A stretch of DNA of 64,000 nucleotides from Thermoguttaceae bacterium (GTDB lineage: Bacteria; Planctomycetota; Planctomycetia; Pirellulales; Thermoguttaceae). The stretch lies in the NCBI GenBank assembly GCA_017937485.1, contig JAGBDN010000019.1, forward strand, positions 62,001 through 126,000, written 5' to 3'. Positions 8,047 through 16,721 of the stretch are shown here, piece after piece. The position numbers were made by a program, and so were the translations under genes. Numbering within the stretch: position 1 is the first letter of the stretch; the number at the start of each line of letters is the position of its first letter. Below the pieces are notes generated by a model. It worked only from the letters and a program-made list of their open reading frames with translations, was not told the origin of the DNA and made no database searches.

Positions 8047-10461
8047 TTATTCGCTTTGCGACACGGCGAAGCGTTCGTTGGCGACGGCGCGGATTCCCGC
8101 TAAGTCGAGTTTGCCGGTTTGTAACATCGGGATTTCGGCGACTTCGATAAAGCGCGAAAGGTTGGGAATCCAGAGGTTAGGGAGGTCGCGTTCGCGCATG
8201 CGGCGAACGATTTCCTCCGGCTCGACGCCGAGATTCACCCAAAGCGCGACGAGCGCCTCGCCCTTGGCCGCGTCCGGAACGGCGGTTACGGCGCAAAGCG
8301 GGAGACCGTCCTTCGGCTCGACGCCGCGTTCGGCAAGCGCCTCTTGAATCGCGGCGGTCATCGCCTCTTCGATCGGAACGTGCGGCGTCATTTCGCCCCC
8401 GATTTTCGAAATGCGGCTTTCGCGACCGACGATCCAAATAAAGCCGTCGCGGTCTTTACGTCCGACGTCGCCGGTTAGGTACCAACCGTTTTTGACAACG
8501 CGTCGCGTCGCTTCTTCGTCGCCGTAATAACCGGTCGTAACGAGCGGGCCCTTGACCGCGATTTGGCCGACTTCGTCGACGCCCAGGTCGGCGCCGGTTT
8601 CGCGGTCGACGATTTTCACGACCGCTTTCGAATGCGCGCGTCCGACGGAACCGTCTTTGCGGTAAATCTCGAAATCGTCGCGACCTACGCTTCGGTCGGC
8701 GGGAAGTTCGCCGTTCGTCGCGGCCCGTTTTTGCTCTTCGAAGACCTCCGAAAAATCGTCGCGCCAGAAGCCGGAGCGGACGTCCGGAACGTTCGTGAGC
8801 GGGCACGGCGAAAGCTCGGTCGCGCCGTAACCTTCGGTCGGTCGAACGCCGTATTTCGTTTCCCAAGCGTCGATTAGGTCGCGCGGGAGCTTTTCGGCGC
8901 CGGTCATGATCGTGTGCAGATTTTCGAAATCTTCGCGCGGACGACGGCGCAGGTAGTTGCGCAAAAAGGTCGGCGTGCAACAGAGGAAGGTGCAACGGTA
9001 CTTGCGCGCCAGTTCGCCTATCGCCTTGGCGTCCAACGGGTTAAAGTGGAAAATGCCGCGACAGCCGCCGATGAACGTCATCCAAAAGTTGCCGACGTAA
9101 CCGAACGCGTGAAAGAGCGGGAGCGCCGCCAGCGCCGCGTCGTTTTTGCCGACTCGCGTCGAGTCGAGGAAGCCGCGAGCGACCGCCGCGACGTTGCCGT
9201 TCGAAAGTTTGACGCCCTTCGGCTTGCCGGTCGAGCCGGAGGTGAAGATGATCGCCAACGTTTCGGACGCTGGAATTTTGCGCAATCGCAACTTCAAACG
9301 CAACAACATCTTCGGAAGGAGCGCGGCGTCGAAGGCGGCGAAGAGTTTATCGGCGAGCGTCGCTTTTTTCGCGACGTCTTCTAAAAATTCGATTTTCGCG
9401 TCGAATTTAAGGTTCGGGAAACGCTCCAACACCTTGCGAGTCGTCAAGATACGACGCACTTCGGCGAGTTGACAGCAGTAGTTGAGAACCTCGGAACCGA
9501 ACGTGTAATTCAGGTTGACGGCGACGCGACGATCGAGCGCGAGAGCCGCGTTCGCGATGCATCCGCCGACGGAAGTCGGCAGGAGGAGACCGACGTTTTT
9601 CTCGTTGCGTTCCAACACTTTACGACGCAAAAAACGGCGCGCGACAAGGGTTCGAATGAGGAAGGAACGGCCCGAGAGTTCGACGCCGGTTCCGTCCGCG
9701 ACAAGAAGTCGCCCGCCCGCCGCTCGGCAAACGTCGATGAGGCGGCGTTGCGGCGCTTGCAGACGACGGTTCGTGCGCTCGGCGGCGTCGAAACCGAGTT
9801 CGGCGACCGTTTCTTCGACTTTCATCGCCGTCGTCGGGGCGAAAATCGGTTCTCCAAACGCAAGGAAAAGCCGCTCTTCCAAGCGTTTAGGGAACCAACG
9901 CATCTTGGCGCCGCTTGCGAAACTGAACGCGCTGCCGAAGAAACCGCCGATAAAGAACGGAACGATCGGAAGCGGTTGCGACGCGCCTTCGACGAACGAT
10001 AAAAACTCGTCGCTAAACGGCTTAATGCGTCCGGAGCGCGTCATATCGCCTTCCGGGAAGACGCAAACGAGGCCGCCGTCGGCGAGAATTTGACGGACGC
10101 GGGAACGGAGCGCTTCGCCGGTTTCGGTCAACACGTCGAAAAAGCCGAAACGACGGGCGACTTCGACCGGGAAGCAACGACGCGATTTTTCCGGCGAAAC
10201 GACGAACGCGATTCGACGCTTAAAGCGAGACGCGATAAGGAGTTCGTCAAAATAACCGACGCTGTTCCCGACAAGCAAGGCCGCGCCTTCCGGGACGCGG
10301 TCGACGTCGAAGAATTGCGGTCGGTAAACCAAAAAGAAAAAGAGGCGCGAAAACGCTCGGCGCAACGAAAATAACGCGACGGAAAATAACGAAAAAACGA
10401 CGAACGTCTTGACGAACGGAGCGGCGACGCTCGAAAAAATCAACGCGGCAACTTTAAACAT
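8047..10461 (-). CDS. fused lysophospholipid acyltransferase-like / AMP-dependent acyl ligase (Aas-type, 804 aa)
   Basis: A hydrophobic N-terminus (about 5-50) precedes a PlsC-like domain with the FPEG motif at 135-138. It is followed by an adenylate-forming ligase with the P-loop FTSGSTGKPKG at about 406-416, then GYGATELSP and TGDVGRKDRDGF. This architecture resembles Aas, which re-acylates lysophospholipids using acyl-ACP made by its ligase half. There is no MFS domain. The usual HX4D of the acyltransferase reads NSVGYFD (66-72), with Ser in place of His, so that half may be inactive or altered. Probably membrane associated. Confidence 0.82.
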   Translation of the reverse strand: MFKVAALIFSSVAAPFVKTFVVFSLFSVALFSLRRAFSRLFFFLVYRPQFFDVDRVPEGAALLVGNSVGYFDELLIASRFKRRIAFVVSPEKSRRCFPVEVARRFGFFDVLTETGEALRSRVRQILADGGLVCVFPEGDMTRSGRIKPFSDEFLSFVEGASQPLPIVPFFIGGFFGSAFSFASGAKMRWFPKRLEERLFLAFGEPIFAPTTAMKVEETVAELGFDAAERTNRRLQAPQRRLIDVCRAAGGRLLVADGTGVELSGRSFLIRTLVARRFLRRKVLERNEKNVGLLLPTSVGGCIANAALALDRRVAVNLNYTFGSEVLNYCCQLAEVRRILTTRKVLERFPNLKFDAKIEFLEDVAKKATLADKLFAAFDAALLPKMLLRLKLRLRKIPASETLAIIFTSGSTGKPKGVKLSNGNVAAVARGFLDSTRVGKNDAALAALPLFHAFGYVGNFWMTFIGGCRGIFHFNPLDAKAIGELARKYRCTFLCCTPTFLRNYLRRRPREDFENLHTIMTGAEKLPRDLIDAWETKYGVRPTEGYGATELSPCPLTNVPDVRSGFWRDDFSEVFEEQKRAATNGELPADRSVGRDDFEIYRKDGSVGRAHSKAVVKIVDRETGADLGVDEVGQIAVKGPLVTTGYYGDEEATRRVVKNGWYLTGDVGRKDRDGFIWIVGRESRISKIGGEMTPHVPIEEAMTAAIQEALAERGVEPKDGLPLCAVTAVPDAAKGEALVALWVNLGVEPEEIVRRMRERDLPNLWIPNLSRFIEVAEIPMLQTGKLDLAGIRAVANERFAVSQSE

Positions 10462-10590
10462 CGAAAGGAGATACGACGATTCGCCGTTGCTTGCCCGCCT
10501 TCAAATTCGACGGGCGCGACCGTTAAAAATCGCCGACCGAACAACCGCAAACGTCGTCGAATAAAAGGGTTAAAATAAAAAAGGAAAAGA

Positions 10591-10625
10591 CGAAAACGAC
10601 GCCTCGACGCGAAACGTCGTTTTCG
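10591..10625 (-). terminator. rho-independent terminator downstream of the DUF1015 gene
   Basis: A perfect 11-bp inverted repeat (CGAAAACGACG / CGTCGTTTTCG) with a 13-nt loop is followed on the minus strand by a T-rich stretch. It lies between the DUF1015 stop and the acyl-ligase start. Confidence 0.6.
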
Positions 10626-10688
10626 TTTGGAGGTTAAGCGCCGAACTTAAACGACTTAGCGTTTATTCGGAACGGCTCGCCGCTTCGC

Positions 10689-11996
10689 TCAGTCGAGCGG
10701 TTTGAAGACAAAACCGGTGATCAACTTCGGATAGAAGTAGGTGCTCTTCGCCGGCATGCGTTCGCGAACCAAGCTCAACTCTTGGATTTGCGCGACCGTC
10801 GCCGGGGAAACGAGCGCGGCCAACGGGAATTCGTCCGCTTTATTTTCAAGGTTTTCAACGACTTCCGCGACTTCGTGAACGTACTTCGGCTTGTCGTGCC
10901 CTTCGAGGCCGAGAAGCTTGTCGATCACCAAGCGGTGAAGGATAGCGACGCCGAGCGCGCGCCATTCCGGTTGGCGCTCCGCCGCGACTTCGTCCATCTT
11001 GGCGCGACCGGCTTCCGTTTGGCGAATCAGGCTCCACTTGCGGTCTTTGCCGGTGTAAAGCGCCATCGTGCCTTGGTCGTCTTGCATTTCGATCAGCGTC
11101 CAAGCCTTCGCCGCGGCGGTCGGGCCTTCGCCGACCGTCGTGATCGCGAACGAATCGCCGAGGAGCGCGAAGAGGTCTTCTTGCGAGAACTCTTTGACGT
11201 TGCGGAAGAGACGGTGCGTCGGGAGGACGATGAGGCCCGGGTCTTCCATCGCGACGCAAACCATCAGGACGTGGTTCGCCGGGTGATCGGTCGTCAGCAA
11301 ACCTTGTTCGCGCACTTGTTTGCGGTAGTTGCACGCCGTTTCGTAACGGTGGTGTCCGTCCGCGATGAAGATCGGTTTCGGGCCCATCATTTCGACGACT
11401 TTCGCGACGACTTCTTGATCGTCGACGACCCACATACGGTGGATAACGCCGAGGTGGTCGGTCGCTTCGAGCGGCGTCAGGTTGAGCGTCGCTTCTTCGA
11501 GGAGGTTTTGAACTTCGTTCTTTTCGTCCGGATAGAGACCGAAGATTTGGCTGAAGTTCGTTTTGCACGCGGTCGTCAGCATCAGGCGGTCGAGTTTCGG
11601 GCCGCTCATCGTGATTTCGTGCGGGAAGACCATCCCTTCGCCGAACGGAACCGCTTCGCAACCGCACATAAAGCCTTTGCGCGTATACTCTTTATCGCCG
11701 ACCGTGAAGATTTCGTGATAGACGTAAATCGCCGGTTTCGAGTCTTTTTGGAGGACGCCTTCTTCCTTCCAGTTTTTGAGTTCGCGAGCGCTGCGGGTGT
11801 AGCGGTTGTTTTGCTCGTCGTCGGTCGGGAGCATTTTGTTCAAAATGAGGCGAACGACGTTGTTCGGGTGTTTTTCGTACAACGCGTCTTGCAGGGCCGG
11901 GTCGATCACGTCGTAAGGCGGCGCGACGACGTCGCTAAGGGAGCCGATTTGAGCGAGGTTGTAACGCAAACCTTCGAACGGTTGAATGTTAGGCAC
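10689..11996 (-). CDS. DUF1015 family protein
   Basis: The 435-aa product has the hallmarks of DUF1015: the N-terminal VVAPPYDVID motif, FPHEITMSGPKLDR, and IADGHHRYETACNYR in the middle. Family members are widespread and many are annotated only as uncharacterised; a kinase-like role has been proposed for some relatives. The length is normal and no signal peptide is seen. It lies about 210 nt downstream of ahcY on the same strand. Function is not predictable from sequence alone. Confidence 0.85.
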   Translation of the reverse strand: MPNIQPFEGLRYNLAQIGSLSDVVAPPYDVIDPALQDALYEKHPNNVVRLILNKMLPTDDEQNNRYTRSARELKNWKEEGVLQKDSKPAIYVYHEIFTVGDKEYTRKGFMCGCEAVPFGEGMVFPHEITMSGPKLDRLMLTTACKTNFSQIFGLYPDEKNEVQNLLEEATLNLTPLEATDHLGVIHRMWVVDDQEVVAKVVEMMGPKPIFIADGHHRYETACNYRKQVREQGLLTTDHPANHVLMVCVAMEDPGLIVLPTHRLFRNVKEFSQEDLFALLGDSFAITTVGEGPTAAAKAWTLIEMQDDQGTMALYTGKDRKWSLIRQTEAGRAKMDEVAAERQPEWRALGVAILHRLVIDKLLGLEGHDKPKYVHEVAEVVENLENKADEFPLAALVSPATVAQIQELSLVRERMPAKSTYFYPKLITGFVFKPLD

Positions 11997-12203
11997 GGAA
12001 GTTTCCTTTCAAAACTGATAACGCGACAAAACGTCGCTCGCCGGGGCGCTCCTCGGCGGCTCGAACGCAAATACGGCGCGTTTTTGGGCGGCTTTTCGCA
12101 AAGGAGGGGAAACGCTCGAACGTAAAACGCGTCGTTAAACGGGTTGGCGACGCGCCGTCAAACGCCGGGAAGTTCGCGCTCGACGGCGGTTGCGTCGTCT
12201 TTA

Positions 12204-13511
12204 TTAATAACGGTAAATTTCCGGTTTGAACGGGCCTTCGACCGGGACGCCGAGGTACTTCGCTTGCTTTTCGGTCAACGTCGTCAGTTTGACGCCGAGT
12301 TGCTCGAGGTGCAGGCGAGCGACTTCCTCGTCGAGCTTTTTCGGGAGAAGGTGAACGCCGAGCGGGTACTTTTCTTCCGCCGTCCAAAGCGCGATTTGCG
12401 CCAACACTTGGTTCGTGAAGGAGTTCGACATAACGAACGACGGGTGTCCGGTCGCGCAACCGAGATTGACCAAGCGGCCTTCCGCCAAGAGGAGAATCGA
12501 GTTGCCGCCCGGGAAGGTGTAACGGTCGACGAGCGGTTTGATTTGCGTCTTGACGATTCCCGGGTACGCTTCGAGACCGGCGACGTCGATTTCGCAGTCG
12601 AAGTGGCCGATATTGCAGACGATAGCGTCGTTCTTCATGCGCGACATTTGTTCGGCGGAAATGATGTCGCAGCAGCCGGTTGTCGTAACGAAGATGTTCC
12701 CGCGGTCGGCGGCGTCGTCCATCGTCGTAACTTCGAAACCTTCCATCGCGGCTTGGAGCGCGCAAATCGGGTCGATTTCCGTAACGAGAACGCGAGCGCC
12801 GTAAGAGCGCATCGAGTGGGCGCAACCTTTCCCGACGTCGCCGTAACCCGCGACGACGACGACTTTGCCGGCGACCATCACGTCGGTGGCGCGCTTAATG
12901 CCGTCGGCCAACGATTCGCGGCAACCGTAAAGGTTGTCGAATTTGCTCTTCGTAACGCTGTCGTTGACGTTGATCGCCGGGATTTTCAGCTCGCCGCGTT
13001 CGAACATTTGGTAGAGGCGGTGAACGCCCGTCGTCGTTTCTTCGGAGAGACCTTTAACGCCGTCGATAATACCGGCGTATTTTTCCGCGTGAACGGCGAT
13101 CGTGAGGTCGCCGCCGTCGTCGACGATCATGTTCAGCGGTTGACCGTCCGGGAAAATAAGGGTTTGTTCGACGCACCAATCGTATTCTTCGTCGGTTTCG
13201 CCTTTCCAAGCGTAAACCGGGACGCCGGTCGCCGCGATCGCCGCCGCCGCGTGGTCTTGCGTCGAGAATTTATTGCAGCTGCTCCAGGTAACTTCGGCGC
13301 CGAGTTCGCGCAACGTTTCGATCAAGACCGCCGTTTGAATCGTCATATGCAGGCAACCCGCGATGCGCGCGCCGCGGAGCGGTTTCGTCGGGCCGTATTT
13401 GCGGCGCAACGCCATCAAACCCGGCATCTCGTTTTCCGCGAGCATAATTTCTTTGCGGCCCCAATCGGCCAAGCTCATATCCGCGACTTTGTAAGGCAAT
13501 TTTTCACTCAT
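12204..13511 (-). CDS. ahcY: adenosylhomocysteinase (S-adenosylhomocysteine hydrolase)
   Basis: This enzyme reversibly hydrolyses S-adenosylhomocysteine to adenosine and homocysteine and uses bound NAD. The 435-aa length and motifs fit: [15 protein letters not shown] near the N-terminus, the NAD-binding [26 protein letters not shown], and the C-terminal PFKPEIYRY. It recycles SAH from methylation reactions. The leader carries a potential pseudoknot (separate entry), suggesting post-transcriptional control. Confidence 0.97.
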   Translation of the reverse strand: MSEKLPYKVADMSLADWGRKEIMLAENEMPGLMALRRKYGPTKPLRGARIAGCLHMTIQTAVLIETLRELGAEVTWSSCNKFSTQDHAAAAIAATGVPVYAWKGETDEEYDWCVEQTLIFPDGQPLNMIVDDGGDLTIAVHAEKYAGIIDGVKGLSEETTTGVHRLYQMFERGELKIPAINVNDSVTKSKFDNLYGCRESLADGIKRATDVMVAGKVVVVAGYGDVGKGCAHSMRSYGARVLVTEIDPICALQAAMEGFEVTTMDDAADRGNIFVTTTGCCDIISAEQMSRMKNDAIVCNIGHFDCEIDVAGLEAYPGIVKTQIKPLVDRYTFPGGNSILLLAEGRLVNLGCATGHPSFVMSNSFTNQVLAQIALWTAEEKYPLGVHLLPKKLDEEVARLHLEQLGVKLTTLTEKQAKYLGVPVEGPFKPEIYRY

Positions 13512-13531
13512 CGACGTATTTTCCCAAGTTT

Positions 13532-13578
13532 CCCGACGTTGTTAAAAGCGACGCGAACCGGACGTCGGGCCGCGTCGC
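13532..13578 (-). promoter_or_regulatory. candidate H-type pseudoknot in the ahcY leader
   Basis: On the minus strand an 8-bp perfect stem (GCGACGCG at 13578-13571 with CGCGTCGC at 13555-13548) encloses CCCGACGT (13569-13562). That segment is complementary to ACGTCGGG (13539-13532), about 20 nt before the ATG. Loops of 1, 6 and 8 nt are sterically reasonable for an H-type pseudoknot. A TATAAT box at 13603-13608 would place the start of transcription just upstream. Position before ahcY suggests sensing of SAH or a related metabolite. It does not match the SAH or SAM-II riboswitch consensus as I recall them. Confidence 0.45.
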
Positions 13579-13602
13579 GAAAATTCTTCAATAATCCTCG
13601 CT

Positions 13603-13608
13603 ATTATA
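13603..13608 (-). promoter_or_regulatory. -10 box for ahcY
   Basis: A perfect TATAAT on the minus strand lies about 95 nt upstream of the ahcY ATG. The matching -35 region is weak. The rest of the gap up to 13831 shows no gene; it contains a G7 run at 13632-13638. Confidence 0.4.
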
Positions 13609-13831
13609 CTCCCGAATCAACGGGAACGACAGGGGGGGAGCGCGAACTTCCGGCGGGCAAAGCGCGACTTTTACCGCGCTGCGTCGGCTTAATCGTTTAA
13701 GTTTAGCCCGCCTTTTTGTTTTGCGTATTTTAACGACGGTCGATCAGTCGCGCTTTGTTTTTGTTGCGATAAAACATAAGCGTCGCTTGATTTTGCAAAA
13801 TCAAAGACGACGTAAAAAACGAAGCGAAACG

Positions 13832-14662
13832 TCAACGACCGGTTTCGTCGCGACAACTTTGGTGTCCGGCTTCGCTGCATCGGTGGTCGTGCCGAACGCA
13901 GCGGACGTCGCTTCGATAAAGTTCGCGGACGAGGTCGCCGTTGAACTCCGACGTCGGGTGGAGGCGGACGACGCGGTTGACGCAAACGACGCTTCGGACG
14001 CGTTCCGAAACGACGCCGAGGTCGTGCGAAACCATTAAGATCGACGTTTCGCGGTTGAGGTCGGCGAGCGTTTCGTAAAACCTTTCGGCGCTTGACGGAT
14101 CGACGTTGTTCGTCGGCTCGTCGAGAACCAAAAGCTCCGGCTCCGAACAGAGGGCGCGGGCGATCAAAACGCGTTGGCGCTGACCGCCGGAAAGGTCGCC
14201 GAACGCTTTGTCGCGCAGGTCGGCGACTTCCATTCGCTCGAGCGCCGCCAACGCTTTTTGACGGTCGTCGGCGTTGAAGCGGAAGAAAAGACGGTCGCGA
14301 ATCGACGTAAGGAAGCGCGCGCCGTCCTTTTTCGCGGAGGCTTGCGACGCGTCGCGAGTTCCGAAACGCCCCGCTAAAACGACGTCGAGAACGGAAATCG
14401 GAAATTTAAAGTCGACGCGAGCTTGTTGCGGCGTGTAACCGACTCGAAGGCGCGCTTTTTCCGGTTCTTCGCCAAAGAGCGAAACCGTTCCTATTTGAGG
14501 TTTTAAGAGTCCGAGGATTAGTCGAATTAACGTTGTTTTTCCGCCGCCGTTCGGGCCGACGATCGACGCGAATTCGCCGCGAGGAATCGTTAAATTGACG
14601 TTCTCGAGAGCGGGTTTGCGGTCGGCGTCGTAGGAATACGTTACGTTTTCCAATCGAATCAT
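13832..14662 (-). CDS. metal-type ABC transporter ATP-binding protein (ZnuC/MntB-like)
   Basis: This 276-aa ATPase has Walker A GPNGGGKTT (36-44), Q-loop region YTPQQARV, signature LSGGQRQR (157-164) and Walker B LLVLDEP (177-183). The VGYTPQQ...DFPISVLDVVLAGR pattern and the His/Cys-rich C-terminus (CVRHDHRC) fit the zinc/manganese uptake subfamily. An insertion of about 35 residues after the Q-loop (100-135) is unusual. No permease or binding protein is adjacent downstream. Three repeated boxes upstream suggest control by a metal-responsive repressor. Confidence 0.85.
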   Translation of the reverse strand: MIRLENVTYSYDADRKPALENVNLTIPRGEFASIVGPNGGGKTTLIRLILGLLKPQIGTVSLFGEEPEKARLRVGYTPQQARVDFKFPISVLDVVLAGRFGTRDASQASAKKDGARFLTSIRDRLFFRFNADDRQKALAALERMEVADLRDKAFGDLSGGQRQRVLIARALCSEPELLVLDEPTNNVDPSSAERFYETLADLNRETSILMVSHDLGVVSERVRSVVCVNRVVRLHPTSEFNGDLVRELYRSDVRCVRHDHRCSEAGHQSCRDETGR

Positions 14663-14719
14663 TCGCGTTTTCTCCGGTTTGAAGGTCTGACGAGCGCGGA
14701 AGAACGGACGAGAACGGGT

Positions 14720-14768
14720 ATAAGTTTGACTTATTATAAGTTTTGTTAATATATAAGCCGGGCTTATA
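14720..14768. promoter_or_regulatory. repeated palindromic operator boxes upstream of the metal ABC ATPase
   Basis: Two boxes fit ATAAG-N5-CTTAT exactly: ATAAGTTTGACTTAT (14720-14734) and ATAAGCCGGGCTTAT (14753-14767). Their centres are 33 bp apart, about three helical turns. A degenerate third copy (ATAAGTTTTGTTAAT) lies at 14736-14750. They sit about 60-105 bp before the ABC ATPase start, so a Fur-, Zur- or DtxR-family regulator is a reasonable guess. The rest of the 14663-14960 gap shows no gene. Confidence 0.6.
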
Positions 14769-14962
14769 ACATTTGTCGGCGTCGGTTCGGGAAGCGTTTT
14801 AAAGGTCGGCGTTTGGCGGCGGCGCGCCCGAAGGCGACCGCGTTTTTCGCGTTTGTCGTTTATTTTCTCTCATTTTGCAAAAAATGAAAGCGGGCCCGCG
14901 GAATATTTTTGCTAAATAGAGTGAAAAAACGGCGCGATTTCTCTTTTACATTGTTCCGCGTC

Positions 14963-14990
14963 TTGAAAAATTTAGCGAAAAGAGTAAGAT
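14963..14990 (+). promoter_or_regulatory. possible dnaB promoter
   Basis: TTGAAA and TAAGAT are spaced by 16 nt, about 90 nt upstream of the dnaB ATG. The assignment rests on sequence only. Confidence 0.35.
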
Positions 14991-15080
14991 AAAAAAGGGA
15001 TGGCGCGCGCCGACGCGCAAATCTTCGTTGATTGAATTTTGGCACAGATATTAAAAACTGGAACTTGAAGATTAGCGTTA

Positions 15081-16535
15081 ATGGCTAAGAAAACAGCAAC
15101 GTCGAAAAACGCCGTCGCGGCGCCGCCGGTCGGTTCCGTTCTCGACCGCGTTCCGCCGAACAATCTTGAAGCGGAGCGAGGCGTCGTCGGGGCGATTCTG
15201 CTCAATCCGCGGCTTTGCGACGACGTCGCGACGATCGCCCGTCCGAACGATTTTTACCTCGACGCTCATCGGCGCATTTACCGACGGCTTCTCGAAATGA
15301 ACGCCGCGTCGACCGGTATCGACCTCACCCTGCTGGTCGACCAGTTGCGCGAAAGCGGCGAATTGGAGGAGGTCGGCGGGGAGGCGTACCTCGCCGAGTT
15401 GATGAGTTCGGTGCAGGTAACGGCGCACGCGGCGCGGTACGCCGAAATCGTTCAAAAAAACGCGATTCGACGGCAGCTGATCGAGACGAGCGAACGCATC
15501 TTGCGCGACGCTTACGAGCCGGAATTCGGCCCGAAAGAGTTGGTGGCGCAAGCCGAAGAACGGATTTTCGCGATCAACGACGACCGCGGCGTCGGGAACT
15601 TGCAGTCGATGGGCGAGTTGATGCAAGACGTCTTTCACCTTATCGACGCGCGGGCCGCCGGCGAAGTCGACGGCGTGCCGACCGGCTTCATCGATCTCGA
15701 CAATATGCTCGGCGGCTTGCACGGTTCGGAGCTGATCATTTTGGCGGCGCGTCCGTCGATGGGAAAAACGGCGTTCGCGACCAACATCGCCGACTACGTC
15801 GCCGTCGAAACGAAACAGCCGGTGTTGTTTTTCAGCTTGGAAATGGCGAAAACGGAACTCGCGATTCGTATGTTGTGCGCTCGCGGACGCATTCCGGGCG
15901 AACGTTTGCGCGGCGCGCTTTCCGGGAAAGATCAGCAGAATTTCAGTCGCGTCGCCTCGACGCTTAGCGCGGCGCCTCTTTATATCGACGACACCCCGTC
16001 GCGGACGGTGACGGAGATTGGCGCGGTCGCTCGACGTTTGAAGCGTCAGGAGGGGCTCGGGCTTATCGTCATCGACTACCTCGGCTTGATCGAGCCGGAC
16101 AACTCGAGCGACCCGCGTCAAGAACAGGTCGCTAAAATCGCGCGGCGGCTTAAAGGATTGGCGCGCGAACTGAACGTGCCGGTGCTTTGCCTTTCCCAGC
16201 TCAACCGGCAGACCGAAGCGATGAAAGACAACCGCCCGCGACTGAGCCACTTGCGCGAATCCGGCGCCATCGAGCAAGACGCCGACGTCGTGATGTTTGT
16301 GCACCGCGAAGAGTATTATCACTCGAAGCAAGAGGCCGAAGAGAAGGGCTTGACCGGCACGGCGGAAATTATCGTCGCAAAGCAGCGCAACGGGCCGGTC
16401 GGCGACGTTAAAGTCGCTTGGAAGAGCAAGTACACGCTCTTTGCGAACCTTGCTCAACACGGAGAACCTGATATTTACCAGGAAAACGACGATTTTGCAG
16501 GTTATGGCGGCGGCGACGAGTACGACGATTATTGA
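15081..16535 (+). CDS. dnaB: replicative DNA helicase DnaB (host copy)
   Basis: The 484-aa protein has the N-terminal DnaB domain (NNLEAERGVVGAIL onward) and the RecA-like helicase domain with Walker A ARPSMGKTA (223-231). Later motifs include FFSLEM, LIVIDYLGLI and the C-terminal SHLRESGAIEQDADVV. It unwinds DNA 5' to 3' ahead of the replisome. The first 20 residues are a poorly conserved lysine/alanine-rich lead. The tail is Gly/Asp/Tyr-rich. The prophage carries a strikingly similar second copy at 54960-56339. Confidence 0.96.
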   Translation: MAKKTATSKNAVAAPPVGSVLDRVPPNNLEAERGVVGAILLNPRLCDDVATIARPNDFYLDAHRRIYRRLLEMNAASTGIDLTLLVDQLRESGELEEVGGEAYLAELMSSVQVTAHAARYAEIVQKNAIRRQLIETSERILRDAYEPEFGPKELVAQAEERIFAINDDRGVGNLQSMGELMQDVFHLIDARAAGEVDGVPTGFIDLDNMLGGLHGSELIILAARPSMGKTAFATNIADYVAVETKQPVLFFSLEMAKTELAIRMLCARGRIPGERLRGALSGKDQQNFSRVASTLSAAPLYIDDTPSRTVTEIGAVARRLKRQEGLGLIVIDYLGLIEPDNSSDPRQEQVAKIARRLKGLARELNVPVLCLSQLNRQTEAMKDNRPRLSHLRESGAIEQDADVVMFVHREEYYHSKQEAEEKGLTGTAEIIVAKQRNGPVGDVKVAWKSKYTLFANLAQHGEPDIYQENDDFAGYGGGDEYDDY

Positions 16536-16721
16536 CGAAAAATGAAAAATTTAACGTCGCAAAACGGCGCGTCGAGGTCTTATTAATAATGAACGCGTTT
16601 TTTCCGTCGAGCGTTCGAAGGGAAGGCGACGAGTTTTTCGGAACCGAGGACGGCGAGCGCGTTGGTCGAAAACGTTAGGCTCGAATTGTTAATGTTGGTT
16701 TAAAAAGGTTTAGGTGTTGAA

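Noticed and set aside
13532-13578. Labelling the ahcY leader a known SAH riboswitch
   Set aside because: The conserved core nucleotides I remember for that class are not seen, so I keep it as an unnamed candidate.
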